DNA of 64,000 nucleotides, taken from the NCBI GenBank assembly GCA_001600055.1, contig BCIV01000016.1, positions 520,731-584,730 of the forward strand, read 5' to 3'. Every line of letters starts with the position of its first letter. The stretch's first letter is position 1. The DNA comes from Filobasidium wieringae. Taxonomy: Eukaryota; Basidiomycota; Tremellomycetes; Filobasidiales; Filobasidiaceae. The notes below the pieces were generated by a model. The model was given only the letters and a program-made list of their open reading frames with translations, did not search any database and was not told the DNA's origin. Position numbers and translations under genes: made by a program. This document shows, one piece after another, positions 21,656 to 32,337 of this stretch.

Positions 21656-22640
21656 GTGCGAGTATGACGGGATGCAAGTGCACGTGTGGTCTGAGATTGC
21701 GTTCGAGAGCATGGCGGATAGATGAGCCAGAGAGAGGATTGTCTAAGCCGTCTCCCGGGTCGACGCGAGCGTGCCATGATTGTCGTATACAAGGCCTGAT
21801 TGCGATCTGCAGATTTCCCATCGTACCCCTTTGCTCTCGACAGATGATCATGCTTGGCGATCGTGGTAGAAGCGAGCAAACGACCCTCGAAGACCCTGAG
21901 GCCTCTCCGGAGGTAGCGCCGTGGTGCCTCACGTCAGCTCGCTGAACATTGATCTGATGTCCCATAGTTCAGCCCAAGGGAAGACACGAGTTCTTTGGGG
22001 GTCGTGTCGAAGTGAACGAGTTTGCTGCGATCTGCACTGAAGTTTCATCTGAATCACTTTTTAAAGGCATATGCTATACCATTTTTGGAGACGCGCGCCT
22101 CTCGGTACGTTCTCCTATCGGTGACGGGTTACGACTCGCTCATACGATACAGGTGCACGACATCATACGACTTATGATATGAGAAGGTAGACTCGATTGA
22201 CCACTATCATATCGTATGCAATTCCCGCGTGGAGTCGAGATCATGAAACGAGCCGAGCTACGGTGTTGGGAAGCTAACAAACGTCAGCCGTTGTCCATTG
22301 TTTTACGTCGCGGGAATTGATTGTGCAACATTTCGGATAGGAGCTTGTCGTGCAGTTGATGCTGCTATGTACACAAAGCAAGGGGCAGCGAAATAAACGA
22401 TCCTTCCGTAATATCGTTGACGGTCTGGTCGGGGCACTCGAGTGGTGAACGGTGGCATAATCGTTCCTATCGCTTTCATATTCAACCTCGTCCTCCTCTT
22501 GGATAGGTTCGAGCTTGTTTCTGACAGATCGTACAAACGGAGACAAGACGATCATTTAGTCGAGCCCAGCGGTGACGGGAAACAGGTCGAGTGCAAGAAT
22601 GGACAACCACAGTGAACAGAGGGGCGCCGATAGGCGCCAG
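21656..22640. other. Intergenic region 3' of DLH-family gene
   Basis: No gene recognised in 985 bp. A 93-codon frame on the minus strand (22274-22555) begins MIVLSPFVRSVRNKLEPIQ and contains several Cys, but has no family match I know and no splice context. A short GGCGCC-GATA-GGCGCC palindrome sits at 22623-22638, directly before the duplicated block. Confidence 0.4.
22623..22638. repeat. GGCGCC palindrome pair
   Basis: Two GGCGCC hexamers separated by GATA form a perfect 6-bp stem with a 4-nt loop. It borders the left end of the tandem duplication that carries the truncated tRNA copy. Confidence 0.5.
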
Positions 22641-22816
22641 CTCTGTGAATGTGTGTTGTGNTCAGTGTGAGTGGAGTCGGACATCAGCAAGGTCAGATGG
22701 CCGAGTGGTCTAGGCGTGAGATGATGATGAGGGGGATGGCTCTGTGAATGTGTGTTGTGTTCAGTGTGAGTGGAGTCAGACATCAGCACGGTCAGATGGC
22801 CGAGTGGTCTAAGGCG
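22641..22816 (+). repeat. Tandem duplication with truncated tRNA-Leu 5' half
   Basis: A block starting CTCTGTGAATGTGTGTTGTG occurs at 22641 and again at 22740 (period 99 nt). Each copy runs through the leader into GGTCAGATGGCCGAGTGGTCT, the first 21 nt of tRNA-Leu. In the first copy the tRNA stops near 22716 and the sequence changes to a GATGATGA-rich filler; the second copy continues into the full tRNA. Mismatches between copies are few (for example A/C before the tRNA). An N lies in copy one at 22661. Confidence 0.85.
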
Positions 22817-22903
22817 CTCGACTCAAGTATCTATTACTTCTCTTGTCAACAAGAGAGTATTCGAGTCTCGCAAGAGGCGGGCGTTCGAATCGCCCTCTGA
22901 TCA
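22790..22903 (+). tRNA. tRNA-Leu (CAA) with intron
   Basis: The acceptor stem GGTCAGA pairs with TCTGATC, followed by discriminator A at 22903. The D-arm is GGCCGAGTGGTCTAAGGC. The anticodon stem CTCGA/TCGAG encloses loop CT-CAA-G, and an intron of about 32 nt follows the base after the anticodon. A long variable arm (TCTCGCAAGAGGC region) is typical of class II tRNA-Leu. The T-arm is GGCGTTCGAATCGCC. A run of five T follows. Confidence 0.92.
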
Positions 22904-22907
22904 ATTC

Positions 22908-22912
22908 TTTTT
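22908..22912 (+). terminator. RNA polymerase III terminator
   Basis: Five T directly downstream of tRNA-Leu. Confidence 0.75.
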
Positions 22913-23376
22913 GCGCGCGTAGGCAAGCCATTTTTTTACCGGGACCTCGTGCGCTCAGCTTCAAGCTGCTTCTCGAGCTGTGCTTCTGATCCTCCAAGCT
23001 AGAGCGTTGCAGCCTTGGCCTTCCCTATCACACCAATCTTTGAGAACTTGCTTGGTCTCGCAAAGCCAATGATCGTCGAGTCCCGAGTCTGAGCGCGACA
23101 AGTCCCACCGGAAGACTACCCTGGATGAAGTAGTGGCTCCATGTTTCGGCTGATCGAGGCTGGACTGCATGAGGTTCTTGCTTGATCCATCAACTAGCAT
23201 TGATCATGGTACTCTCTATTATCCCGTTGAAAACGCGTAAGACGTGTTACATGCACGTACAGCCGGAAGGGAATTGTCATCCGTCACGGTCCCGTTTCGT
23301 ATCCCCACACAGGGTCGTTCAACACCAGACCTCTCGAAATCGAACGTCATACTGTCAAACGCCTATCATCCCCTAT
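22913..23376. other. Spacer between tRNA-Leu and PTPA
   Basis: The 464 bp contain no recognisable gene. Short frames on both strands lack motifs. It includes the presumed 3' untranslated region of PTPA on the minus strand. Confidence 0.45.
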
Positions 23377-24857
23377 CTACCTGCCCACCGCACCCCCAGC
23401 CGCACCCTCACCGGCACCGGCACTCCCACCCTGACCCTGACCCTGACCCTCACCCTCGCGATCTTCCAACCCCTCCCCCGTCCAGACCCAATCGGGCAAG
23501 ACCAAATGCTGTACGACGACCCGTTTCCCGAGGACTTCTTCTTCGTACATCTTGCCCAACCCTCGAGCTATTTTGGGGAAGGAGGGGAAGGTGGTGAGGT
23601 TGTGTAGGAGTGGCTGTGTGGGGTGGGGGGGGGTGGTTAGTATGGGGTGACGAGACGACGAGACGGTGAGAGAGGGATGTGAGGGGAGATGTGGAAAGGG
23701 ATGGGAAGGGAGATGTAGAGACAAGTGGAGAGGGGGACGCACGGAATGTTCCCAAAACGGCCCACTCTTGAATTGGAATACCCGTCGAAGAGAGAGGGTC
23801 CATAAGTCTTTGATCTCTTCTGTCGGGACCGTCTTATCCCTCGCTTGAGTTAGGGTTTGGGTGGGGGTTAGGTTTAGCCCTGTTTGGGTGGGGTTCATGA
23901 TACCGTGACGTGATGAGAATTGGATCAATTTGATTTGAATCGAATCGAACTGAATGGAAATGGGACGCACCGAGACATTGCCCAGCTCCAAAGAGGTAGG
24001 GGAGGAAATGATAATCGTCCAAACCCCAGACGCCGTGTGAGCCCGCTGGTTCTAGACGGTACGTTTTTTGAAGGAGGTTGGTTAAGTGGAGGTAGCTGTG
24101 GGCGAGGGTGTGGGAGTGGGGTGGGGTGGGATGGGATTGATTGAGGAGGTGGGAGGGATGAGAGAGATGGGATGGGGGAGATGGGAATGATGAGATGGAT
24201 GAGACGGGACGACGAAGAACGGACGGGGACGAACGTACGTAGGGAGCACGACCAGTATCAAATCATCCTCTTCCTCTTCCGTCCTGACCACGCCTCTCCT
24301 GACCAAAACCCATAGACCCAAGAGGAACCCCGTCTCATGCCCCGTCCCATAATCCAACCTCGTCTCGTGTCCAAACGCCCTACTCTCCCTCCAGAGCGCC
24401 AACAGTTCTCGCTCCACGGCCGAGTCCAAAGCGAGGGGACGGAGGAGCGAGGGCAGGAGGGTGTTTAGGTGTTGGATGTAGGGACGGAAGGTCTTGTTCC
24501 CGAACCTCTGAGAAGGATCGGGGGCGGGGGGGTAAGAGTCGATGAGGGTTATAAGGGCGTGGAGGAGGTGGAGGAGGTGATCGATCGTCTGAGGGGGAGA
24601 GGTTCAGCTCGATCGACCCGGGGGAAGACGGGGGTGGGGTGAGTGATTCTCACTGAGGATGATGATCCTACGTACGATATTCCATGCCGTTGATCGTCGC
24701 CGTCGACGCCGCTGGTGTCACCGTGATGGCCAATGTCGACCGACAAGGACCTCCCCAGAACCCGTTCGGCACGTCTGCCCGTCCAAATCAGATAGTCCCT
24801 GTAGCCTGGAGAAGTGCGAAAGGAGACGAGGTCCTGGTCTGTCGATATCCTGGGCAT
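23377..24857 (-). CDS. Serine/threonine phosphatase 2A activator (PTPA, Rrd1/Rrd2-like)
   Basis: Peptidyl-prolyl isomerase-like activator of PP2A. It starts [13 protein letters not shown] at ATG 24855-24857, continuing to [10 protein letters not shown]. Splicing at GTGAGA joins exon 1 in phase 0 to [20 protein letters not shown], then [13 protein letters not shown]. The family signature [17 protein letters not shown] is intact, followed by [72 protein letters not shown] and [11 protein letters not shown]. The C-terminus ends in a low-complexity Gly/Gln/Ala tail coded by a GGGTCA repeat (23416-23455), stop 23377-23379. About five introns. It is divergent from the kinase gene. Confidence 0.9.
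23416..23455 (+). repeat. CCCTGA microsatellite in PTPA C-terminus
   Basis: Several imperfect tandem copies of a six-base CCCTGA unit; on the coding strand they give alternating Gly and Gln. Confidence 0.7.
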
Positions 24858-25162
24858 GTCGAGGGAGAGTCGGGGTCGAGGAGGGTGCAGGGGATCGGTC
24901 GAGGGAGTGAGCTGGGGTGACCAGTTTGAGCGAGTTGAGCACGCGAGGGAAACGCGATCGGTCGCTGAGCTGAGATAACGCTGAGCTCGGTTTGGACGAC
25001 GACGACGTCGAGTATTTAAGGTCGGATCACATCGCTCGCTCTGGCTGGATACCTCTGCCCATACCATACACCACACCACCCTCATCCCCTCCCTCTCGTT
25101 CTCAGCTTTCCAGCGATACCCGGTTCATCCCATCGATCCCATCTCGACCGACGGTACGGGTC
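24858..25162. other. Divergent promoter region, PTPA / kinase
   Basis: The 305 bp between start codons include a TATTTAA element at 25013-25019. The frame of the kinase stays open upstream to a TTG at 24992, but no ATG lies in it before 25163. Confidence 0.5.
25013..25019 (+). promoter_or_regulatory. TATA-like element of kinase gene
   Basis: TATTTAA lies 144 nt upstream of the ATG at 25163, in a stretch otherwise of high GC. Confidence 0.35.
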
Positions 25163-28100
25163 ATGGTAGCCCCAGTAACTACCACCACCACCACCACCCC
25201 CCTCGACCCCATCTCCAGCATCTACCATCCTCACTCCATGTCCATGTCCACGTCCACGTCCACGTCCATGTCCAACACGTACGAAGGGAACGGCAACACC
25301 CATCTCTCCGCCGCCAGGACTTATCTGAACCTACCCAAAAATCAAAGGGACGACCATCGCGCAAAGAACCTAGCACCGGGACATGGGCAGGCACAGGGAC
25401 ATGGGCAGACCGACCTCCTACCCCCCATCCCCCTCCCCCTCCTCACTCGGAACAGGAGCGCAACGGTCTCGGACCCTTCGGAAATCAGAGCCACTTCTCC
25501 TCATTTCCGATCGACCTTCGAGCACCCTCCCTCTGCTCATCCTTACGCCCGCGGTGGTCAGCCTCAACCGGCGACCCATCGCTCCGATAATGATACCGGG
25601 TCGAACGGGGAGAGGAAGGGGAGCATAGATATGAACGATCTGCCTTGGCATGGACCGATCCCTCTTCCCAGTCCCGTCCCGGCCGAAGGACAAGATCATG
25701 ATCCATTGGAGAAGATCCATCCGGCCGGCTCAATCTCCACCCCTACCCAATCTTCAAGACCGGATCTTAATCAACCCGATCCCAAACTCTTGACCCCGCC
25801 TCAATCCCTCATCCCCCCCTCGAGCTCGCATTCCCAATCCCAGCCGGCCGATCGTACAGGACCCCATACCACCAATGCACGCGAACGCGACCACCGAACC
25901 CCCCCGACCACCCAGAAATCCCCAGGTTCAAAGACGACGGCGTTCTTCAGCGCCTCGTTCATGCTCGACTTGCCTACTCCTCCTCGACCTCTTGCCGCCT
26001 CGGGTTCCGGTTCGGGTTCCGGTTCTAATCATGGATCAGAGAGACCCGGGTCGGTTTCCTCCCCCCCGACCTCGACCTCGACTTCCGCACTCGCACTCAA
26101 TTATAACCCAGTCAGGTCCCCCGCGTCTGCAGGACCGGGATCGAACGGACAACCCGTCGTGGACCTTCCGATCGAGTTGCACCCTTCCCCCTGTGCTTCC
26201 CCCACCTCGTTGAAGAACGTCAGGGAAGGGTACGAGGGGGGCCTCGAGCGGGGGTTCGACCGGGGGTTGAGGACGGGGGACGGGATGGGGAATGGGATGA
26301 GAGGTTTGGATGGCGCTTCGACCGGGTCTACGGGGTTCCCGGTGAGGAGTACGCAGTTTTATTTACCTAGTGAGCGGGTGGGTGGGGGGTCGGGGTCGGG
26401 GTCGGGTTCTGGTTCTGGATCGGGATCGGGGTCGGGGTCGGGGATGGGGATGGGGATGGGGATGGGTGGACTACGAGAAAAAGACAACTACTACCTCTCC
26501 CGCGCTCGTTCGTTGAATTCTAAACCTCAATCCCCCCAAACGACTCACGCCGGGAACGCGAACGGGAACGGGGCTTATCAAGCGGGGACCAGGTCTTCCG
26601 CTTTCTTCTCTACCAGTTTCGCCGCTACCCCTCCGAGAGGGAATTCGACGAGTTCGAATTCAGCGTCGGGGTTGGGTTCTCCTACCAAGTCGAATTTTCC
26701 CGGTCCCGGGGGTTCTGTCAGGACGACGATGGAGATGACGGGGATCGGGTTGGGCAGGGGACCGGGGGGGAGGAGGATGGGGGAGGAGAGGAGCGTTACC
26801 ATGCCCAGTCCTTCGGGACCCGTTCGATCTGGGCCTTCTCTGTCGGTCGCGGTCGGAATGGGAACGGGAACGGGAATGGGCGGGAGGATGATCGAGGAGG
26901 AAGACGATCAGGGGATGAGAGGGTTGTTGGTAACCAGTCCACCACGGAAATTGACCCGAGAGGTCTCGAGTAATTTCGGTCCTACCCTGCATTCCACACC
27001 CGCCAGGAAAGACGGAGCGTCGACCGGGACGGATGAGCGGGAAGAGGGGTTGAGGAGCGTAAGGTCGGGAGAGATATTGTTGGCTCCCGAAGGCGAGGAG
27101 GTCCCTACGCTCCAGAAGAAAGAGGAATCGGATCCCCTCAAGCTCTCTTCGGCCGGGACTACTCCCGCCGCCGTGGGAAAGGGTAATGCAGCGAGGTACT
27201 GGAAGGTGGACAAGATCATGGGAGAAGGAGCGTTCAGTCTCGTCTGGAGTGCGAAAGAGGTGATCAAGCGCAAGAAAACGACGTCCAACTTGTTGGTACC
27301 TATCACTAACAACGGGGAGCAAGAGGAATACGAGGAAAAGGGGGACGAGGTGGTGGCTATCAAGATGATGGATAAACGAATGTGTAGGGAAAACGATCGG
27401 ACCAGGATCAGTTTCGTCAGGGAGGTGGCTGTTCTCAGAGTGAGTTCCGCCGTGGAGCTGTGTCGGGTCCTTCTCGACTGATCCCATGTGTTTGCACCGT
27501 CACTAGCATCTATCTCACCCTCATATCGTCTCCTACCTATCATCATTCTCCACCACCCAATACCACTGTCTAGTCCTCGAGAACCTTTCCGGAGGGGAAC
27601 TGTTCGATCTCCTACAAACCCCTGGCAATCATAGAAGGATGGGAGAAGATCTGATAAGGAGGATATTCGGGGAACTCTGTAGAGGCGTTCATTGGCTACA
27701 CGAGGCAAAGGTCGTACATCGTGACTTGAAATTGGAGAGTGAGTCGAAGGCGAGTCGGAACCGAGGATCGAGCGATGACTGATCGCAATTCCACCCCACA
27801 GACATCTTGTTCACCGTCAACCCGTTCGCACTGGCAGGCGCTCTGGAATCCAACGCCAAGATCCCTATCGACAAGCTCCCTACCCCGCTGGTGAAATTGA
27901 CCGATTTCGGACTGGCTAGGTTCATCGATACGTCTTCCCCCTTGTTACGTACCCGTTGTGGTTCGGAATCGTTCACCGCGCCGGAGATCATCATGGGCAA
28001 CTTGTACGACGGGAGGGACACGGATTCTTGGGCGGTCGGAGTCATCCTTTTCGCCCTGGTCACGGGCGAATTACCGTTCGATCGATCCACCTCGGCCAGT

Positions 28101-28421
28101 TCTTTGGACGAGGAGACCGCTCGTCGGAAACGGATCATGGCGATCGCCAAGGGGGAATACCGCTGGCCTATCGGACTGGGAAGCGAAGGGGTTCGGAAAG
28201 TCGTCGCAGGGTTGTTGACAAGGGACGCGAGCAAGAGGACCCGAGTAGGTCCCGCTTTGTGGGATGAGATTTGGATGCATGGGCCTGGAAGCGTTCCCTG
28301 TCCAGCCAAAAGACCGGCTGGATCGGCGGACGAAATCCTCCCGGATGGAAGGATCAAATTACTCGATGGATATTTATTGAACAAGGATATCGAGCTTGAA
28401 GCTAGGAGGGACGCCTTCTGA
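25163..28421 (+). CDS. Large CAMK-group serine/threonine protein kinase
   Basis: About 1040 residues. The start is the first in-frame ATG, reading MVAPVTTTTTTT. Residues 1 to about 675 are a disordered Ser/Pro/Gly/Thr-rich region with (GS)n and (GM)n runs. The kinase domain begins YWKVDKIMGEGAFSLVW (P-loop near 686). The catalytic Lys is in VVAIKMMDK near 732, after an acidic insert. After the first intron come HLSHPHIVSYLSSF and LVLENLSGGELFDLL; then HRDLKLEN, an insert of about 30 residues, and VKLTDFGLARF. The activation segment ends CGSESFTAPEIIMG, followed by GRDTDSWAVGVILFALVTGELPF. All catalytic residues are present. The HRDLKLEN and CGS..APE pattern fits CAMK kinases, closest in my memory to YPL150W/Kin4-like yeast kinases; the exact orthologue is not settled. 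Two introns. Confidence 0.85.
26385..26466 (+). repeat. Coding GGGTCG / GGGATG microsatellite
   Basis: Imperfect hexamer repeats in the kinase N-terminal region code for alternating Gly-Ser and then Gly-Met. They stay in frame. Confidence 0.7.
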
Positions 28422-29091
28422 AGGCGGCGTCAAGTGGACTGCTTGTACAATCACACACACACTTCGTTTTCGATTTATTCTTTTCGGTAGCAATGTATAG
28501 ACTCGGCACTTGGAAACATATCATTGCGCTTTCCGTCGTGTGATCGTCGTCCAGTAGCCTCTGCGAGACGCTGTCAAAGGCCCGTGAAACGTTACTCCTA
28601 CTCGTCACCTCTCACAGTCACAGTCACTCTCGTAGCTCTACTTTCTCCTTTGAAAAGAGGTGTAACCGCCTATTTGGGAGATCGGATTGTACGATCAGGT
28701 TCAAACCACGACTTCATGGATGAAAGAAGCCTTTTCACCTGTAAGTTGGTCACGCTTCGCTTCTTGGCTATTCCTGGGGGGTTCTTGACTTGCGTCGGAC
28801 CCCCTTCTAGACGGGACACAACTGTTTCGGAGATGTTCGGTGATTTCTTCTTCTTGATCGGTGGAGTGAATGAGAGGCTGGCTTGAACATGGCAAAAGGA
28901 GGATAGAACTCGATTCGTTACGTCTGTTGCGGCCGCTATAAAAGAGAAAATTGTGGAGAGTGTAGTACATCGATACGATATGAAGAAAGCGGCAGTCGCG
29001 TGACAGTACGACCGTCTGGGGAATTCTGATTGTAGGCAATATGAATGTTAGGAATTGGAATACAAATCAATTTACAGTTTTTGCATTACAA
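28422..29091. other. Spacer; start of AT-richer island
   Basis: A TATAAAA box on the plus strand at 28937-28943 has no obvious plus-strand gene after it. From about 28880 the base composition becomes more AT-rich than in neighbouring genes. The short frames seen are not supported. Confidence 0.4.
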
Positions 29092-29872
29092 TCAGGACGC
29101 AAAACTCCCCATGAACCCTTATCATCTGTCAAGGTTCTGTCAGTGTTGGAAGATGGTCTGCTACAGATTAGAACACTACACTTACCTAGTCCGATTTGCC
29201 AAGGATTAGGCAGTACATCAGAGGGAAAACCTTCGTGACCAAACAATCCCAAGCTTTTGAGAAACAATATTGGGCTTAGTACGAGCTTTTTGCTAAGGAG
29301 ATCAACCTATAAGCCTACTGACACAGATTTTTGATCTCTATCGGTTGCTTTCCAGATCTTTAGGTCAGGGGAATTTGTCAGATTAACGACATTGTCGGTC
29401 AGTCTAGGAGGTATATTCCTGATAAAGTCTTTTGCTGAGTTTATAATGTCATCAACACAGCAGGACAAGCTTACCCAATGACATAGAGCTCTGTCTTGAA
29501 ATACATACAGTCGGTGGTAAATATTCCCCTGTGTGGCAACGCATAAACCTTGTTTGGATCTGAAGCTGGAAACCACCTGTTCACATCAGATGGCGGTGCT
29601 CCAGATGGTCCAATCTCAGAGCAGAGTGGTGCCCTGGCTGAATACTTGTCAATAAGGAGCGGAGCTGGATTATTCACCTCTCCAATTGTAGCCACTGCAA
29701 CTATCATGTTGCACCATCCTGGATCATCCAAAACCCCAGGATATCCTGGATCAGCCTTGATCTTCTCAATGTCTAGATAGTCACAGCTGCCAAGCTGATC
29801 TTGTGCCATTGCAGAGTGAATCTGCATGATAGAAACAAGCATGGCAAGTAAGCTCAAGTGTTTAGAGTTCAT
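29092..29872 (-). CDS. Small secreted protein of unknown function, foreign-looking codon use
   Basis: I reconstruct four exons. Exon 1 (ATG 29870-29872) codes a signal peptide, MNSKHLSLLAMLVSIMQIHS then AMA-Q, and a mature part with four Cys (GSCDYLD, GWCNMI, APLCSEI, TTDCMYF). Exon 2 codes LTDNVVNLTNSPDLKIWKA, exon 3 LGLFGHEGFPSDVLPNPWQI, exon 4 DDKGSFAS and stop at 29092-29094. Introns use GTAAGC, GTCAGT and GTAAGT donors, and the phases agree. The product is about 190 residues with one NLT glycosylation site. Codons such as GGA, CCA, TCT, GCA and ATT dominate, while neighbouring genes prefer GTC, ATC, ACC and CCC. I do not recognise a family. If a later donor is not used, the protein ends soon after exon 2. 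Confidence 0.6.
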
Positions 29873-30241
29873 GTTGGTTGCTAGTGATAGTTAATGGTAG
29901 TTTGGCACTGTTGGTTGTTCTAGACCAATCGGTGGTTTGTTGTTTTCCCCTTAATGAAGTGATTTGAGTGAAATGTTGAAGAAACCACAGCACTTATCTA
30001 TATTGTTCTGGGATGATCATACCCCTGATTTGCCACCACAGTGTATCATATCCAACAAAGGATAGCCTGTGTGTTTGAAACCAGGGGAGCTAGGGGTGCT
30101 AGGAGAAGTGTTCGACGACGCGCGCCTACGAGTAGTCGCGAGGTCAAACGGCGTTTCGATCCAGTCAGGTAAAGCTGTGGTTCACATTACAACTTGAAAC
30201 ATACAGTATAGTACAAGCATTATTATTGATACCGATCCTCC
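29873..30241. other. Promoter side of secreted-protein gene; 3' flank of DUF1776 gene
   Basis: AT-rich up to about 30090, then GC content rises sharply near GACGACGCGCGCC (30115). A TATA-like AATATAGATA on the minus strand lies about 130 nt upstream of the secreted protein's ATG. No terminal repeats or target-site duplication found by eye. Confidence 0.4.
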
Positions 30242-32112
30242 TTACCCTCGCTCGCTCACCCCGATCCAACTCTCGCCCAATCCCTCACTACTCATACTCC
30301 CCTCCATCCCAGTCCCAGTCCCGCTATCCTCAGCTGTGCTAGTCCCTCGACTGTCCCTACTGCTGAAACCTGTCGTCGATTGTTCCCGCGAAGACGCTCT
30401 AACAGAAGGAGGATCCCGCGTGATTCGGGCAGGTACAGGTGGGCTAGGCAAGAATGCTCCGAAACGCTCCACAAGCCAAGGCATGATCCGATAAGGTGTG
30501 ATGGAGCCCAGTAATACCGGCCATAGAGAATGAGGACCGATCCCGACTATTCCGGTCCTCTCTCCCTTGCCTCGAATCATCGGTAAAATCTCCAATTCCA
30601 CCTTGTTCTCCCAGGTCGAACCAATCCGGTCTCTTACGGCTAACAATGAGCTCAGACCTTCCCAAATCCCTCGGCTAGCCTGTACTATTCTGACCCCCAA
30701 ATTCTTCGCCGTCATCAGGTCGTCCGCAGTACTAGTAGGATGCGCCACAAAGTCCCTCAAATCGACAGAACTCAAGATCTTGCCCATCTCTCCCACCCAA
30801 ACGTCGGTGTTCCCACTGATCGCCTCCCCCTTCTTCCCACCCTTCGCTCCCAAGTCCCATCCATACATCCTGTTCTGAGCCGATCCCATCGCTCCCCTCA
30901 TTCCACCAGACAGAGGGGATAACCAGACAGATCCTGAGGGCAAGAAGGTATACAACCTAGGTCGAGAACGGGATCGCTCTTGACTTCGATCGATATTAGT
31001 GTAAGAAGTCAGAACTTTCGGAAGCTTGACGAGTTCTTCGACAGGTGGGACTTCAGGTCCGCTCGATCTCGAGTGACTGTTACTAGATTCGGTAGTGCAT
31101 AGGCCGTAGAGATTGAAGATCCCGGTCAAGCGAGGTAGATGATGAGGTAGGGGAGCGTAATTATCGTTGGGATTCGGTCGAGTGTGATTAAAGGTGGATC
31201 CGGGGAAAGCGATACGGGTGGATGGATGGGGGGAGGGGTATCTCGTTGTAAGCGAAGCATGTAAGGATCGATGGAATGGCTCAAAAGAGTCGGGCTGTCC
31301 GTCAAAACATCAGCATCGATTTCGTTCGACATAAGAGGAGAAGACCTACATCAGAAGGATCCAGAACCCCGACCCACAAACCGCCCATCAGACCTCCTCC
31401 TAATTTCTTCACTTTCCGCTCGAGGTATTCTACCTCGTCTAGTGTCGGCAAGGCGAGAAGAACGACATACTCGTTCTTGAGAAGCGTCAGAACAAGAGGA
31501 AGGAGTAGTGCTGGTTGAACAGTCGGGGAGAGTATCACTGTGCAACCAGATAGGTTAAGATTACTATTCTTAATAGCTTTCAGAACAACTGATTTGCGCT
31601 CACGTATAGACTCGATCATATACCCATCCACGGTCTTCCCTCTCCACCCTTTCCTCTTCTCCAAACGTCTCGTCTTGAGGCTCTGCGCTACGACCAGCCC
31701 AGCTAATGAAGCGATAGCCGCTCCGGAGCTCTTCGGGTACCGCAACGGAAGAGTAGCGAGTTTCTCAAACAAAGTGGTCGGCGGTGGAGGAAGGAGTTTA
31801 ACCGGAGCAGGAGGAGGTGCGGTTTGTAAGAAGGGAGGCAAGGGTAGAGTCAAGATGCTTGAATCCAGCTCGAAATCCCTGACTTGTTTGACTAATGAAG
31901 CACGAATGAGCTAGGTCAGCACGAGGTGGATCTCGCAGCGAGGTCCAATTGAGATAAAAGTCAAGCCTACAGATCTCGCCAGTAACATTCTGCAAACTAT
32001 CCATCAGCTTGTAAGGCAAATCTTGTAGATTCTTCGGTATCTGATCGTCAAAGAAACGCTCAAATTCTGCCAATAGGTCGGCGAGGGAGGATGACGGATC
32101 CTGTGAGGACAT
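30242..32112 (-). CDS. DUF1776 family protein (YNL181W/Pbr1-like putative oxidoreductase)
   Basis: Starts MSSQDPSSSLADLLAEFERF at ATG 32110-32112, then FFDDQIPKNLQDLPYKLMD. A Pro-rich linker leads to SSGAAIASLAGLVVAQSLKT, a likely membrane segment, and a Rossmann-like part NLNLSGCTVILSP and LLKNEYVVLLALPTLDEVEYLERK. After more introns the frame gives LPRLTGIFNLYGLCTTESSN, SGSVWLSPLSGGMRGAMGSAQ and SSLLAVRDRIGSTWENKVELEI, typical of the fungal DUF1776 family, a distant SDR-like group linked to membrane lipid or sterol functions in yeast. The C-terminal 60 residues are Ser/Arg-rich. Three or four introns; stop 30242-30244. The family call is from memory of its layout. Confidence 0.7.
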
Positions 32113-32337
32113 GTTTGAGCTGTTATACCTGCCAACAAGAGATCTGAGGGGTAATGCGACGTCGCTATGTCGAGAAGGTGTCGATAGGTAGATATGAACA
32201 GAAATCAGGTGATAGACGACGAAGACTTGATGACGTAATCAAATTGCGATGCGATATATAAGTTGAAAAACAGCCGAAACGATCATACAAAATCTAGAAT
32301 CTAGAACATTCCATTCTCTCCGACATCCATTACTCAA

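Noticed and set aside
24992..25162. N-terminal extension of the kinase frame beginning MDDDD
   Set aside because: The first codon is TTG. No ATG occurs in frame before 25163, and a TATA-like site lies inside this stretch.
26660..27708. Two long minus-strand open frames (275 and 266 codons)
   Set aside because: They lie antisense to the kinase coding exons, are rich in His, Arg and Ser as expected for shadows of GC-rich coding DNA, and contain no domain motif.
27689..28384. 231-codon minus-strand frame
   Set aside because: Antisense to the kinase catalytic exon, which has clear family motifs on the plus strand.
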